In this document: positions 5,119-11,720 of the stretch, piece after piece
Position numbering within the stretch: the first letter of the stretch is position 1
How the letters are laid out: every line of letters begins with the position of its first letter
Origin: Spirochaetia bacterium
Lineage (GTDB): Bacteria; Spirochaetota; Spirochaetia; Treponematales; Breznakiellaceae
Length of the DNA: 15,137 bases
NCBI GenBank assembly: GCA_025997675.1
Contig: BNUX01000071.1
Span: 1 to 15,137, forward strand
Direction: 5' to 3'
The notes under the pieces: generated by a model
The model's input: only the letters and a program-made list of their open reading frames with translations
Database searches by the model: none
Told to the model about the DNA's origin: nothing
Made by a program: the position numbers and the translations under genes

Positions 5119-5371
5119 ATCCGTTGTTTTCCTCCACATAATGGTAAAAATCTTTCCTGCATCTCATGGCATGAAAGACATTGTAGCTTCCATCTTTTCT
5201 TATATTATACATTACTTCGAGTAAATTGCTATTCCGATCAAACCCAATAAGCAAATATTTGTTGGCATATTTGGGCATTAAGCCATCAAACAAAACCATT
5301 GACATAGCACAGAGAATGTCTTCCTTCAGAATGTGGTGGTCAAATGCCGACTGGTTAAACTCAATGGTCAT
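5111..5371 (-). CDS. Putative toxin of a small TA pair (BrnT/DUF4258-like appearance)
   Basis: An 86-aa protein from ATG 5371, with AAAGAGG 13 nt upstream and AGGAT directly before the start. The layout is FNQSAFDHHILKEDILCAM (a helical start with paired His), then YLLIGFDRNSNLLEVMYN (two strands) and VFHAMRCRKDFYHYVEE. The pattern ...FxxHxIxxEDIxxA...LLIGFDxxGNLLEV...VxHAMxCRxxF is one I associate with small toxins of the RelE/BrnT-like shape, mostly unnamed. Candidate active residues are the conserved His and Arg in FHAMRCR. It lies 50 bp downstream of galK on the same strand and overlaps the antitoxin gene by 8 nt. Function as an RNase toxin is inference from size, pairing and pattern. Confidence 0.55.
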   Translation of the reverse strand: MTIEFNQSAFDHHILKEDILCAMSMVLFDGLMPKYANKYLLIGFDRNSNLLEVMYNIRKDGSYNVFHAMRCRKDFYHYVEENNGYV

Positions 5372-5420
5372 ATCCTAAATATACGCCTCTTTAAGCATTT
5401 TGGAAAGTCTCAGGGGAAAC

Positions 5421-6749
5421 CTAGAAACGCAGCTCGGCGGCCCCCACCGGGCGGATACGGAGCGGGGTGACCGCCCCGGCGCCGAAAACCCCCTCCATTC
5501 GCGCCGTGTAGGCATCCAGGCAGTCCAGGGGGATATAGGCCTGGATGGCGCCCGCAAATCCCCCGCCGTGGACCCGGCAGGCCCCCACAATACCTGCGGT
5601 TTCGATAAAGTCCCGGCTTATCGCCAATGCCAGGGTAATCCCCTGTTCTCCGGGGTTTTTGGGGGAGTAGATATTCTGTAAAAGCTCCCAGGAGGAGTCC
5701 CCGGACTTTCCGACCAGACCAAGGTAGTCAAAGATGGCCCCCTGCCTGGCCTTTCCCGTGGCGGCGTTGGCCCGCTCCAGGGCTGCCAGCATGGCATCCA
5801 CCCGGTCGTTTTCCGCAAAAAAGTGTATGGCCCGCAGCAGCGCCCGGTCTCCGGCGGCCCTCCGTATTTCGGCGGCATGGGCCGGAACATCCTTGGGGTC
5901 CACCTCCCGGAGGACGGACTTGCCGAAAAAGGCCGCCACCGCTTTCATTTCTGCGGGAATGCCGGCGTAATCCTCCGTCAGGTCCGCATGGCTCCCGTGG
6001 GTATCCACCACACAGAGGGCATATCCTGCGGCTGCTAAATCGAAGTTTATCTGCCGTACCCGTGGATGGGCGCTGTCCTCAAAATCAATTGCCACCGCTC
6101 CCCCGGAGGCGCAGGCGACCTGGTCCATCAGGCCGCAGGGCTTCCCAAAGTAGGTGTTCTCCGCAATCTGTCCAATCTGGGCCAATTCCAGGGCGGAACG
6201 GGCGCCCCCATCGTAGAGGCTGTCGAAGATACGCCCAAAGAGGACCTCCACCGCCGCCGATGAGGAGAGCCCCGAGCCGGGCAGCACCGTGGACGCCGCA
6301 TTGGCGCTAAAGCCCCCCACAGCCACCCCGCGGCGGGCCAATTCCGCCGCGACACCCCGGATCAAGGCCTCGGTGGTCCCCCGTTCCCCGCTCTTACTTT
6401 CCAGGTCCGTCAGATTCACCGACACATCGGGATAGCCTGCGGACCGGAAAAAGACCTGCATATCCTGCCGGGCCGCCGCCACGGCCACCGCATCCAGTTG
6501 TATGGAGGCGGCGAGAACCTTGCCCCGGTTATGGTCCGTATGGTTGCCCCCCAACTCGGTACGGCCGGCGGCGGTAAACACCCGGAGCGGCCCCCGGGTT
6601 TCGGGAAAGGCCCCTGGGTCCAGCAGCCCATTGATAAGACCGGCATAGCGGCGCCCTGCGGTTTCAGCCTTCCCCGGACCATAGAGATCCTCAAAAATGG
6701 GTACAGCCTTTGCGGATTGAATAGCTTCGAGCAGCACCTTTGCGGTCAT
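5421..6749 (-). CDS. galK: Galactokinase-like GHMP kinase
   Basis: Galactokinase phosphorylates galactose at C1 with ATP in the Leloir pathway. The product is 442 aa from ATG 6749, which is one base after the stop of the upstream gene; a longer frame to 6821 lies inside that gene. Motifs: substrate motif AGRTELGGNHTDHNRG (61-76) with the catalytic Arg63, GHMP ATP loop LPGSGLSSSAA (156-166), CGLMDQ (205-210) with the catalytic Asp209, and GGGFAG (395-400). Classical enzymes read GRxNLIGEHTDYN; here Glu is replaced by Asn and Tyr by His, a variant I recall from clostridial and spirochaete homologues. No galT, galE or sugar transporter lies nearby, so the true sugar is not shown by context. The tight junction suggests cotranscription with the exported protein gene upstream. 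The TA pair follows downstream. Confidence 0.85.
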   Translation of the reverse strand: MTAKVLLEAIQSAKAVPIFEDLYGPGKAETAGRRYAGLINGLLDPGAFPETRGPLRVFTAAGRTELGGNHTDHNRGKVLAASIQLDAVAVAAARQDMQVFFRSAGYPDVSVNLTDLESKSGERGTTEALIRGVAAELARRGVAVGGFSANAASTVLPGSGLSSSAAVEVLFGRIFDSLYDGGARSALELAQIGQIAENTYFGKPCGLMDQVACASGGAVAIDFEDSAHPRVRQINFDLAAAGYALCVVDTHGSHADLTEDYAGIPAEMKAVAAFFGKSVLREVDPKDVPAHAAEIRRAAGDRALLRAIHFFAENDRVDAMLAALERANAATGKARQGAIFDYLGLVGKSGDSSWELLQNIYSPKNPGEQGITLALAISRDFIETAGIVGACRVHGGGFAGAIQAYIPLDCLDAYTARMEGVFGAGAVTPLRIRPVGAAELRF

Positions 6750-6750
6750 A

Positions 6751-7407
6751 TTAGCGTCCCTGGAACTGCACAAAACGGCCGGTGAGCTCCCTGATCTTGG
6801 GTTGGTCATCAATTGTCTCATTCATTCTGACATATATATAGGGAATCTCCCCGTTGAAATTGACCTTAAAGGTTTCATTCCCGTATTCGATAAATTCGCC
6901 GTACCGGCGGTCTTCCGTGAATACCAGATAGAACCGCCTATCCGCCGGATTTTCCCGAAAGGTCAGGGTATGCTCATCCACATCGTCAAAACAGATTTTA
7001 AGCGTCCGGGGAATGCCGGAAGATTCCGGAATAAGCACCCCCCCGGTATCCTTTGGGATTATGATTTTTTCCCGGGTGTTGATTTCCTGAATCCGCCCCT
7101 CGCCATCTATTATTTCGATATCGTACTGCATGCCCTTATTGCGCTCAATGGTAATGGCGGATGAAATAAAATATTGGAGATCCCCCAGTTCATAGGCGCT
7201 TTTGCCAATCAGTTCTAAAAGGTCCCGGGTAACCGGCCGTACGGGGAATTCCGGCGGCGGAGGCGGCGCGGGCTGGGCTTCCCGGGGAGGGAGTGCTTGT
7301 CGTACTACCGGCGGCGAGGGAGGCGGGAAGTCCTTTTTGCCCCCCGCAAAAACACCGGCGGGAAAAATCCCCAGGACTAAGAATAGGACGGCGCATATAT
7401 ACTTCAT
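6751..7407 (-). CDS. Exported proline-rich protein, unknown function
   Basis: A 218-aa protein from ATG 7407, chosen because it begins a signal peptide (MKYICAVLFLVLGIFPAGVFA, cut before GGKK); AAGGGG lies about 15 nt upstream, so the ribosome site is weak. A longer frame to 7506 would bury the signal. Residues 26-57 are proline-rich (FPPPSPPVVRQALPP, PAPPPPPEFP) and probably a flexible linker. The remainder (about 60-218) looks like a beta-rich globular domain: YDIEIIDGEGRIQEINTREK, TLKICFDDVDEHTLTFREN, FYLVFTEDRRYGEFIEYG, IPYIYVRMNE. I do not recognise a family. It probably acts in the periplasm or at the outer membrane. Its stop is one base from the galK start, and upstream it is divergent from the M48-like gene. 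Confidence 0.78.
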   Translation of the reverse strand: MKYICAVLFLVLGIFPAGVFAGGKKDFPPPSPPVVRQALPPREAQPAPPPPPEFPVRPVTRDLLELIGKSAYELGDLQYFISSAITIERNKGMQYDIEIIDGEGRIQEINTREKIIIPKDTGGVLIPESSGIPRTLKICFDDVDEHTLTFRENPADRRFYLVFTEDRRYGEFIEYGNETFKVNFNGEIPYIYVRMNETIDDQPKIRELTGRFVQFQGR

Positions 7408-7524
7408 CTGAATTCCGGTTATCCCCTTAAGATTATCGGAAATTTTGTTGAGCAATTGAGAGTAAATATCCGTACATGGGCTTGACGTTGATAGCAAGGG
7501 GTACAATACTTTAACGAGTACCCT

Positions 7525-8361
7525 GTGAAACCATTTTTGTTTGTAATAATCCTAAGCCTCGCCCTATCCTCCGCCCTCCCGGCTCAGAGTCGGGATGTTT
7601 CCGACGCCCTTGCCCAGATGGAGAGTGCCCTTTCTCAAATTGATGCTGATATATCTTCCCAGGACGCTTATTTTTTGGGCCGGGCAGTGGCGGCGAATAT
7701 TCTTGCCCGATACCGGATCTACACCCAAAAACCCGCCGCCACCGGGTATCTGAATCAAATCTGCGCCGCCATAACGATCAATTCTCCTGTGCCGGTTATT
7801 TACAACGGCTATCATGTGGCGATCCTTGATTCCCCGGACATGGACGCCTTTGCCACCCCCGGGGGCCATATTTTTGTGTGCCGGGGATTACTGGAAGCGC
7901 TTCCAAACGAGGATGCTTTGGCGGCGGTTCTGGCCCATGGAATTGCCACTATCCAGCTTAGGCAGAGCATTGAAATCATCAAAGATATGCGGCTTACCCA
8001 GGATCTTTCCAATGTTGCGGACCAGGCCGCCCGTATCGCCGGTTTGAACGAAAAGAAAATGGGCTTTGAAAATTCTGTCAGGGAAATGGTTAACACCCTG
8101 GTTGTAAACGGCTACTCCCGGAAGCAGGTATTTGAGGCGGATATCTATGCCCTCAAGCTCTTGGCCATTGCCGGCTATTCCCCCTCAAGCCTGGTTGATG
8201 TTTTGACGCTCTTCCAGCAAAGAGGAAATGCCGGAAGCTCCAACGGCACCCACCCGCAGCCGGCTCTGCGTATCGCCAATATTCAGCGGGAACTTACGCT
8301 GCACCCGGTTCAGGATACCCGTTCCTTCCGGGCCTCCCGGTTTGCGCTTTCTTTACGCTAA
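7525..8361 (+). CDS. Exported M48-like protein with degenerate zinc motif
   Basis: A 278-aa protein starting at GTG 7525 with a signal peptide (MKPFLFVIILSLALSSALPA). The fold markers of M48 metalloproteases are present: VAILDSPDMDAFATPGGHIFV (98-118), LLEALPNEDALAAVLAHGIA (122-141), EADIYALKLLAIAGYSPSSL (204-223) and THPQPALRI (242-250). In active members the core is HExxH and the third zinc ligand is the Glu of EAD. Here the core reads HGIAT (138-142): the catalytic Glu is Gly and the second His is Thr, while His138 and Glu204 remain. It should not bind zinc or cleave peptides in the usual way. The ribosome site is weak, and a candidate promoter (TTGACG 7482-7487, AATACT 7505-7510) leaves almost no leader. 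It was probably a BepA-like envelope factor by ancestry and may now act as a chaperone or adaptor. Confidence 0.85.
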   Translation: MKPFLFVIILSLALSSALPAQSRDVSDALAQMESALSQIDADISSQDAYFLGRAVAANILARYRIYTQKPAATGYLNQICAAITINSPVPVIYNGYHVAILDSPDMDAFATPGGHIFVCRGLLEALPNEDALAAVLAHGIATIQLRQSIEIIKDMRLTQDLSNVADQAARIAGLNEKKMGFENSVREMVNTLVVNGYSRKQVFEADIYALKLLAIAGYSPSSLVDVLTLFQQRGNAGSSNGTHPQPALRIANIQRELTLHPVQDTRSFRASRFALSLR

Positions 8362-8459
8362 ATTGCAGATTGTTCGTTTGCTGCGCATGTCTAATCCCAT
8401 TTGTTCCTCCTCGATGGGATGGAGTCAGTGTAATTTGGGCTAGATTTTTAGTTTTGAGG

Positions 8460-8535
8460 CAATGCGATATCCGCATTGACATCCCCCGCAAAAGCTTCTA
8501 TAAAATAATAAAGAATTTATTATAGTAAGAAGCTT
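8460..8535 (+). promoter_or_regulatory. Near-consensus promoter embedded in inverted repeats
   Basis: TTGACA (8476-8481), 17-bp spacer, TATAAA (8499-8504) upstream of the 532-aa gene. CAATGCG-ATATC-CGCATTG (8460-8478), a perfect 7-bp inverted repeat, overlaps the -35 box. A larger imperfect palindrome, AAGCTTC (8492-8498) with GAAGCTT (8529-8535) and inner ATAATAAA-GAA-TTTATTAT (8505-8523), spans the -10 box and start site. These look like operators, or a 5' leader hairpin. The remainder of the 8362-8541 gap holds no gene that I can support. Confidence 0.65.
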
Positions 8536-8541
8536 ATATTT

Positions 8542-10140
8542 ATGAATGGAACCAATGTATTTCAAGGGGAACTGGACCCGGAAATTGCTTCCCTATTAGA
8601 TACTGCCGGAGGCGATGCTGAAGCCGGTGCGGGGAAGGCGGCGCCGCATGATGAGGTTGAACTCGGCGGTAGTTTTTCTGAGGTAACGAAAAAGTTTGAA
8701 GATACGCCCCATGCTGCCTTCAGCGATCCCGCTTATTATAAAACCGCCCTTTCCGACGAGGGGGACATTGCCCAACGGTTCCACGGGCTCCTCCAAAAGT
8801 TCCTTAAAGCCACGGATCCCGCCGACCGGGGGGTTTTCCGGCAGCAGATCATCACGGTTTACTGGGATTTTTTGCTGAGTGTGGTAAAGAAAGCCCCGGG
8901 AACGCTGCCGGACTCGAAGAAATTCCTGCTCCGGTTTGGTATTGTGCACCCTGCCCTGCTCAATCCCGAGGAAAAGGAGCTTTTTTCCAAGGTTGTGGTG
9001 GACAAGGAGTATCCCGAGCCGGTGTATTACCTGGATGAGTGGTTCAAGGCGATAGGAACCGGCAAAATTCGGACTTCCACCACCGACGAGGTACAGATTA
9101 GCAAGGCAAACGCCACGGGGAAGATGAAGCAGCTGCTGGATAAGGCCGTGGGGAAGCGGGACGGCGCCAAGGGCCTCCTCAAGGGCAAGGATGATGAGCG
9201 GATGAAGCTGGAGGCGAGCCTCAAAGAACGGGTCGCCCGCTTAACCGAGCACCGTCCGGTGGACGAACTGCCGGAAATCCATTCCCTGTTTACCGAGGCT
9301 CAGAAAAAGACCTTTACCGAGATCCAGGAAGTGCTGCGGCAGCTGTTCAAAGCGGACCATGATCTGGAGCTCTTTTTAAAGGAGTATAACCAAGCGGTAG
9401 AGGATGTCCACCTCCTGACCGAAAAGGTTGCCGCCGAGGGGGGCAATGCCGAAGCCGATGCCCAGGCGGTGGATACCGAGTTCGGTACCGTACGGCAGAT
9501 ATCCAAGATGACCATTGGCCGTCAGGGGAACCATTTCCCCATCCTGACCCATGAGTACTTCCACTGTATGCCCCAGGACGTGGCTACCCGGGAAAACATT
9601 ATCACCCAGCTAAAATGGGTGGAAAGCATTGACCCCGAGGCGTTTTGCCGGGTCTACCGGAACAAGATGAACCGCATTGTCCCCTATGTAATCCTCGTCC
9701 CCGGCTATGGGGATACCGGGGTCTGCTGGGAACCCTTCGACCGCTATAACCGGGCAACCAGCCGGGGCCGGATTGCGGTGCCCATGTACTCAAAAAGTTT
9801 GCCCCTGGCCCTCTTGGCTGCGGTGGGGGATCTGCGCTGGCAGACCGCCAAGGAGAAGGCGGCATTCTATTGGATGGAAGAAGGGCTTACCGGCAACTAT
9901 TACCAGTGGGTTGCGGCCCAGAAGTTAAAGGGTGATTTAAAACAATTCTTTATCAACGATTATATACTCTGGATGACCAAGGAAAGCGAGGGTACCCAGA
10001 AGCTGGATAAGGAAGTCCGGGGTATCTTCTGGCGGTACATGCCCTTTGCCCAGGATATCAAGGAAAAACTCAAGACCCGCAGTTATGCCTACCAGGAACT
10101 GTACCAGCGGGATCTGAACCGCGCCAAGTCGGATCTGTAA
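8542..10140 (+). CDS. Large cytoplasmic protein of unknown family with HEYFH motif
   Basis: A 532-aa protein with no signal peptide or membrane segment; start ATG 8542 with a weak ribosome site (AAGAAG). I do not recognise the family. Residues 1-50 are acidic and Ala/Gly-rich, probably disordered. Residues about 55-175 are helical (QRFHGLLQKFLKATDP, ITVYWDFLLSVVKKAPG). Residues about 185-295 are highly charged and helical (KANATGKMKQLLDKAVGKRD, LKERVARLTEHRP, IQEVLRQLFKADHDLELFLK), a likely coiled coil. The C-terminal part (320-510) is conserved-looking, with FPILTHEYFHCMPQD (332-346) and FYWMEEGLTGNYYQW (442-456). HEYFH fits HExxH and the later EEGL fits the third-ligand helix of gluzincin proteases, although the spacing (about 105 residues) is long. 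It has its own strong promoter and ends 2 bp from a convergent gene. Confidence 0.85.
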   Translation: MNGTNVFQGELDPEIASLLDTAGGDAEAGAGKAAPHDEVELGGSFSEVTKKFEDTPHAAFSDPAYYKTALSDEGDIAQRFHGLLQKFLKATDPADRGVFRQQIITVYWDFLLSVVKKAPGTLPDSKKFLLRFGIVHPALLNPEEKELFSKVVVDKEYPEPVYYLDEWFKAIGTGKIRTSTTDEVQISKANATGKMKQLLDKAVGKRDGAKGLLKGKDDERMKLEASLKERVARLTEHRPVDELPEIHSLFTEAQKKTFTEIQEVLRQLFKADHDLELFLKEYNQAVEDVHLLTEKVAAEGGNAEADAQAVDTEFGTVRQISKMTIGRQGNHFPILTHEYFHCMPQDVATRENIITQLKWVESIDPEAFCRVYRNKMNRIVPYVILVPGYGDTGVCWEPFDRYNRATSRGRIAVPMYSKSLPLALLAAVGDLRWQTAKEKAAFYWMEEGLTGNYYQWVAAQKLKGDLKQFFINDYILWMTKESEGTQKLDKEVRGIFWRYMPFAQDIKEKLKTRSYAYQELYQRDLNRAKSDL

Positions 10141-10142
10141 TT

Positions 10143-10421
10143 TTATCGCCGTTTCCGGGTGTTTAAAATAGGATCAAAGTATTTCTGCACGTCCACTTTT
10201 TTCATGAACAGCCTCAACAGAGCCTGGTACACTAAAAAAGAAACCACCAGGGCAACCAGGAAAATAAGCGCCAGGCACCAAATGACGGAATCCGCCGGCA
10301 GCCGGGGGGAGAGCAGTACGGCGTAGAGCAGATAGAATACCAAAAAGCTGATAAGGGTCAACACAATATTCGCAAGAGTGGCGGCCAGGATAAATAACAG
10401 GGTATTCGTTTTTCTATTCAC
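10143..10421 (-). CDS. Small membrane protein, two membrane segments
   Basis: A 92-aa protein from GTG 10421, which overlaps the lspA stop as GTGA and has AAGGAG 5 nt upstream; a longer frame to 10511 lies within lspA. A long hydrophobic stretch (LLFILAATLANIVLTLISFL then VFYLLYAVLL, about 8-37) and a second (VIWCLALIFLVALVVSFLVY, about 46-65) predict two helices in the inner membrane. The tail, MKKVDVQKYFDPILNTRKRR, is basic and probably cytoplasmic. No family is recognised. Translational coupling to lspA suggests a linked envelope role. The gene ends 2 bp from the stop of the convergent 532-aa gene, leaving no room for a separate terminator. Confidence 0.75.
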   Translation of the reverse strand: MNRKTNTLLFILAATLANIVLTLISFLVFYLLYAVLLSPRLPADSVIWCLALIFLVALVVSFLVYQALLRLFMKKVDVQKYFDPILNTRKRR

Positions 10422-10948
10422 CGGGTCTCCTTGGGGAAGAGGAGTATCGACAGGAACAGGAGGATGCCGCAGATTACCACACCGGAATCGGCGATGTTGA
10501 AGGTGGGCCACCGGTCGAATCCCAGAAGGCCGAAAAACTTGACGCTGACAAAGTCCACCACCCCGTCGGGCCGGAAGATACGGTCAATAATATTGCCGAT
10601 GCCGCCGCCGATGATCCCCGCAAATGCCCAGCGCTGAACGCCGGTCAGTTCATCGGTCCTGAAATAGTACCAACACAGAAAGCCCAGCACCAGGAGGGGC
10701 AGGATGATAAACAGAAGAGGCCGCAGGGAATCAGGCAGGGTGTGCCCCAGACTAAAGGCGATGGCCTTGTTCCGCACGTGGATAATCCAGAGCAGGTCGT
10801 TGTTGAACACGTCCTTGATAAATACCCCGCCGTTCCCGTTTTGAAGGGGCCAGTTTTTTACAATAAAGCTCTTGACCAGTTGGTCCGCCAGAATGATAAG
10901 GCCGGCCAATAAAAAAGGCCGCCACTTGGTTTTATCCATATTTCTCAT
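10418..10948 (-). CDS. lspA: Lipoprotein signal peptidase (signal peptidase II)
   Basis: LspA is an inner-membrane aspartyl protease that removes the signal peptide of diacylglyceryl-modified prolipoproteins. The product is 176 aa from ATG 10948, with AGGGGA 6 nt upstream; ATG 10939 is a weaker alternative and a longer frame runs into the upstream gene. Four hydrophobic segments are visible. Motifs: ADQLVKSFIV (21-30, the DQxxK signature), HVRNKAIAFSL (57-67), GGGIGNIIDRIFRPDGVVDF (114-133) with catalytic Asp132, and FNIADSGV (150-157) with catalytic Asp154. Length is typical, slightly long. It sits in a minus-strand operon after the nif3-like gene (10-nt gap) and before a small membrane protein (4-nt overlap). 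The 23rd-residue Cys lipoprotein at 3440 is an example of its substrates. Confidence 0.93.
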   Translation of the reverse strand: MRNMDKTKWRPFLLAGLIILADQLVKSFIVKNWPLQNGNGGVFIKDVFNNDLLWIIHVRNKAIAFSLGHTLPDSLRPLLFIILPLLVLGFLCWYYFRTDELTGVQRWAFAGIIGGGIGNIIDRIFRPDGVVDFVSVKFFGLLGFDRWPTFNIADSGVVICGILLFLSILLFPKETR

Positions 10949-10958
10949 TTTTCTTCCC

Positions 10959-11720
10959 CTATAAGCCGGTAGGAGCATCAATAAACTCCACATCCAGATT
11001 CAGTTGGGCGGCGCAGTGTTCCATAACCCGCCGGACCCCCCATACCTCGGTGGAATAATGCCCCCCGGCAATCATGTTAAGATGCCCTTCCAGGGCCTGG
11101 TGATAGACCTGGTGGGACATTTCCCCGGTTACATACAAATCAATACCCTCATCCAATGCCTGGAGGGCCTCGTCGGCGGCGCCCCCGGAGATCACCGCGC
11201 AGGAGCGGCTTTCCCGTTTACCGAAGGGGTACACTCCCATTGGCGGCCGGTCCTTAAACGTGATCCGCTTAAGCGCCTCTTCTATGGTAAGGGGCTTGGA
11301 AAGGGCGCCCTTATACCCGATTTTCCGGCCATGATATTCGCCAAAGGGTTCAGGCAGCTCAATCCCCAGCAGTTCCGCCAAAGCGGCGTTGTTGCCCAAA
11401 GCCGGGTGCTGGTCCAGGGGCAGGTGAACGGCGTAGAGGGCCAGGTTGTGATCCAGCAGAAACCGGACCCGTTCCCGGTGGCCCCCGGTAATGCGCAGGG
11501 GCTTACCCCAGAACAGGCCGTGGTGTACAAAGAGCATCCCCGCCCCGCCGGCTGCGGCCCCTTGTAAGGTTTCCATACAGGCATCCACCGCAAAGGCAAT
11601 TTTGGTAATCTCCGCCCCGTCATTGTCCACCTGGATACCGTTCAGGGAGGAGTCCATAGGGACAAACCCCTCAAGGTCCAGGAGGCTTCTAAAATAGGCG
11701 TCCAAAGTGGGGGAATTCAT
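10959..11720 (-). CDS. Nif3-like dinuclear metal protein (DUF34 / GTP cyclohydrolase 1 type 2 family)
   Basis: A 253-aa cytoplasmic protein from ATG 11720, which overlaps the upstream stop as ATGA; the frame extends to 11756 without need. Nif3 proteins form a ring and bind two metal ions; the annotation as type 2 GTP cyclohydrolase is widespread, but the cellular role is not well established. Visible features are SLNGIQVD (25-32), AFAVDACMETL (43-53), MLFVHHGLFWG (62-72) with the metal-binding His66-His67, HLPLDQHP (99-106) with Asp103, and GGHYSTEVWGV (219-229) with His221 and Glu225. All expected metal ligands are present, so it should be functional. It is the short bacterial form without the inserted PII-like domain. 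Coupling to lspA downstream and to the hydrolase-like gene upstream is probably organisational. Confidence 0.9.
   Translation of the reverse strand: MNSPTLDAYFRSLLDLEGFVPMDSSLNGIQVDNDGAEITKIAFAVDACMETLQGAAAGGAGMLFVHHGLFWGKPLRITGGHRERVRFLLDHNLALYAVHLPLDQHPALGNNAALAELLGIELPEPFGEYHGRKIGYKGALSKPLTIEEALKRITFKDRPPMGVYPFGKRESRSCAVISGGAADEALQALDEGIDLYVTGEMSHQVYHQALEGHLNMIAGGHYSTEVWGVRRVMEHCAAQLNLDVEFIDAPTGL

Noticed and set aside
4856..5224. Plus-strand 122-aa frame
   Set aside because: It lies opposite the toxin-antitoxin pair, whose antitoxin has a paralogue that supports the minus strand.
8385..8420. Possible terminator after the M48-like gene (TCCCAT ... ATGGGA)
   Set aside because: The stem is only 6 bp with a 13-nt loop and no T-run follows.
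11004..11567. 187-aa plus-strand frame
   Set aside because: It is antisense to the Nif3-like gene, which has all metal-binding motifs.
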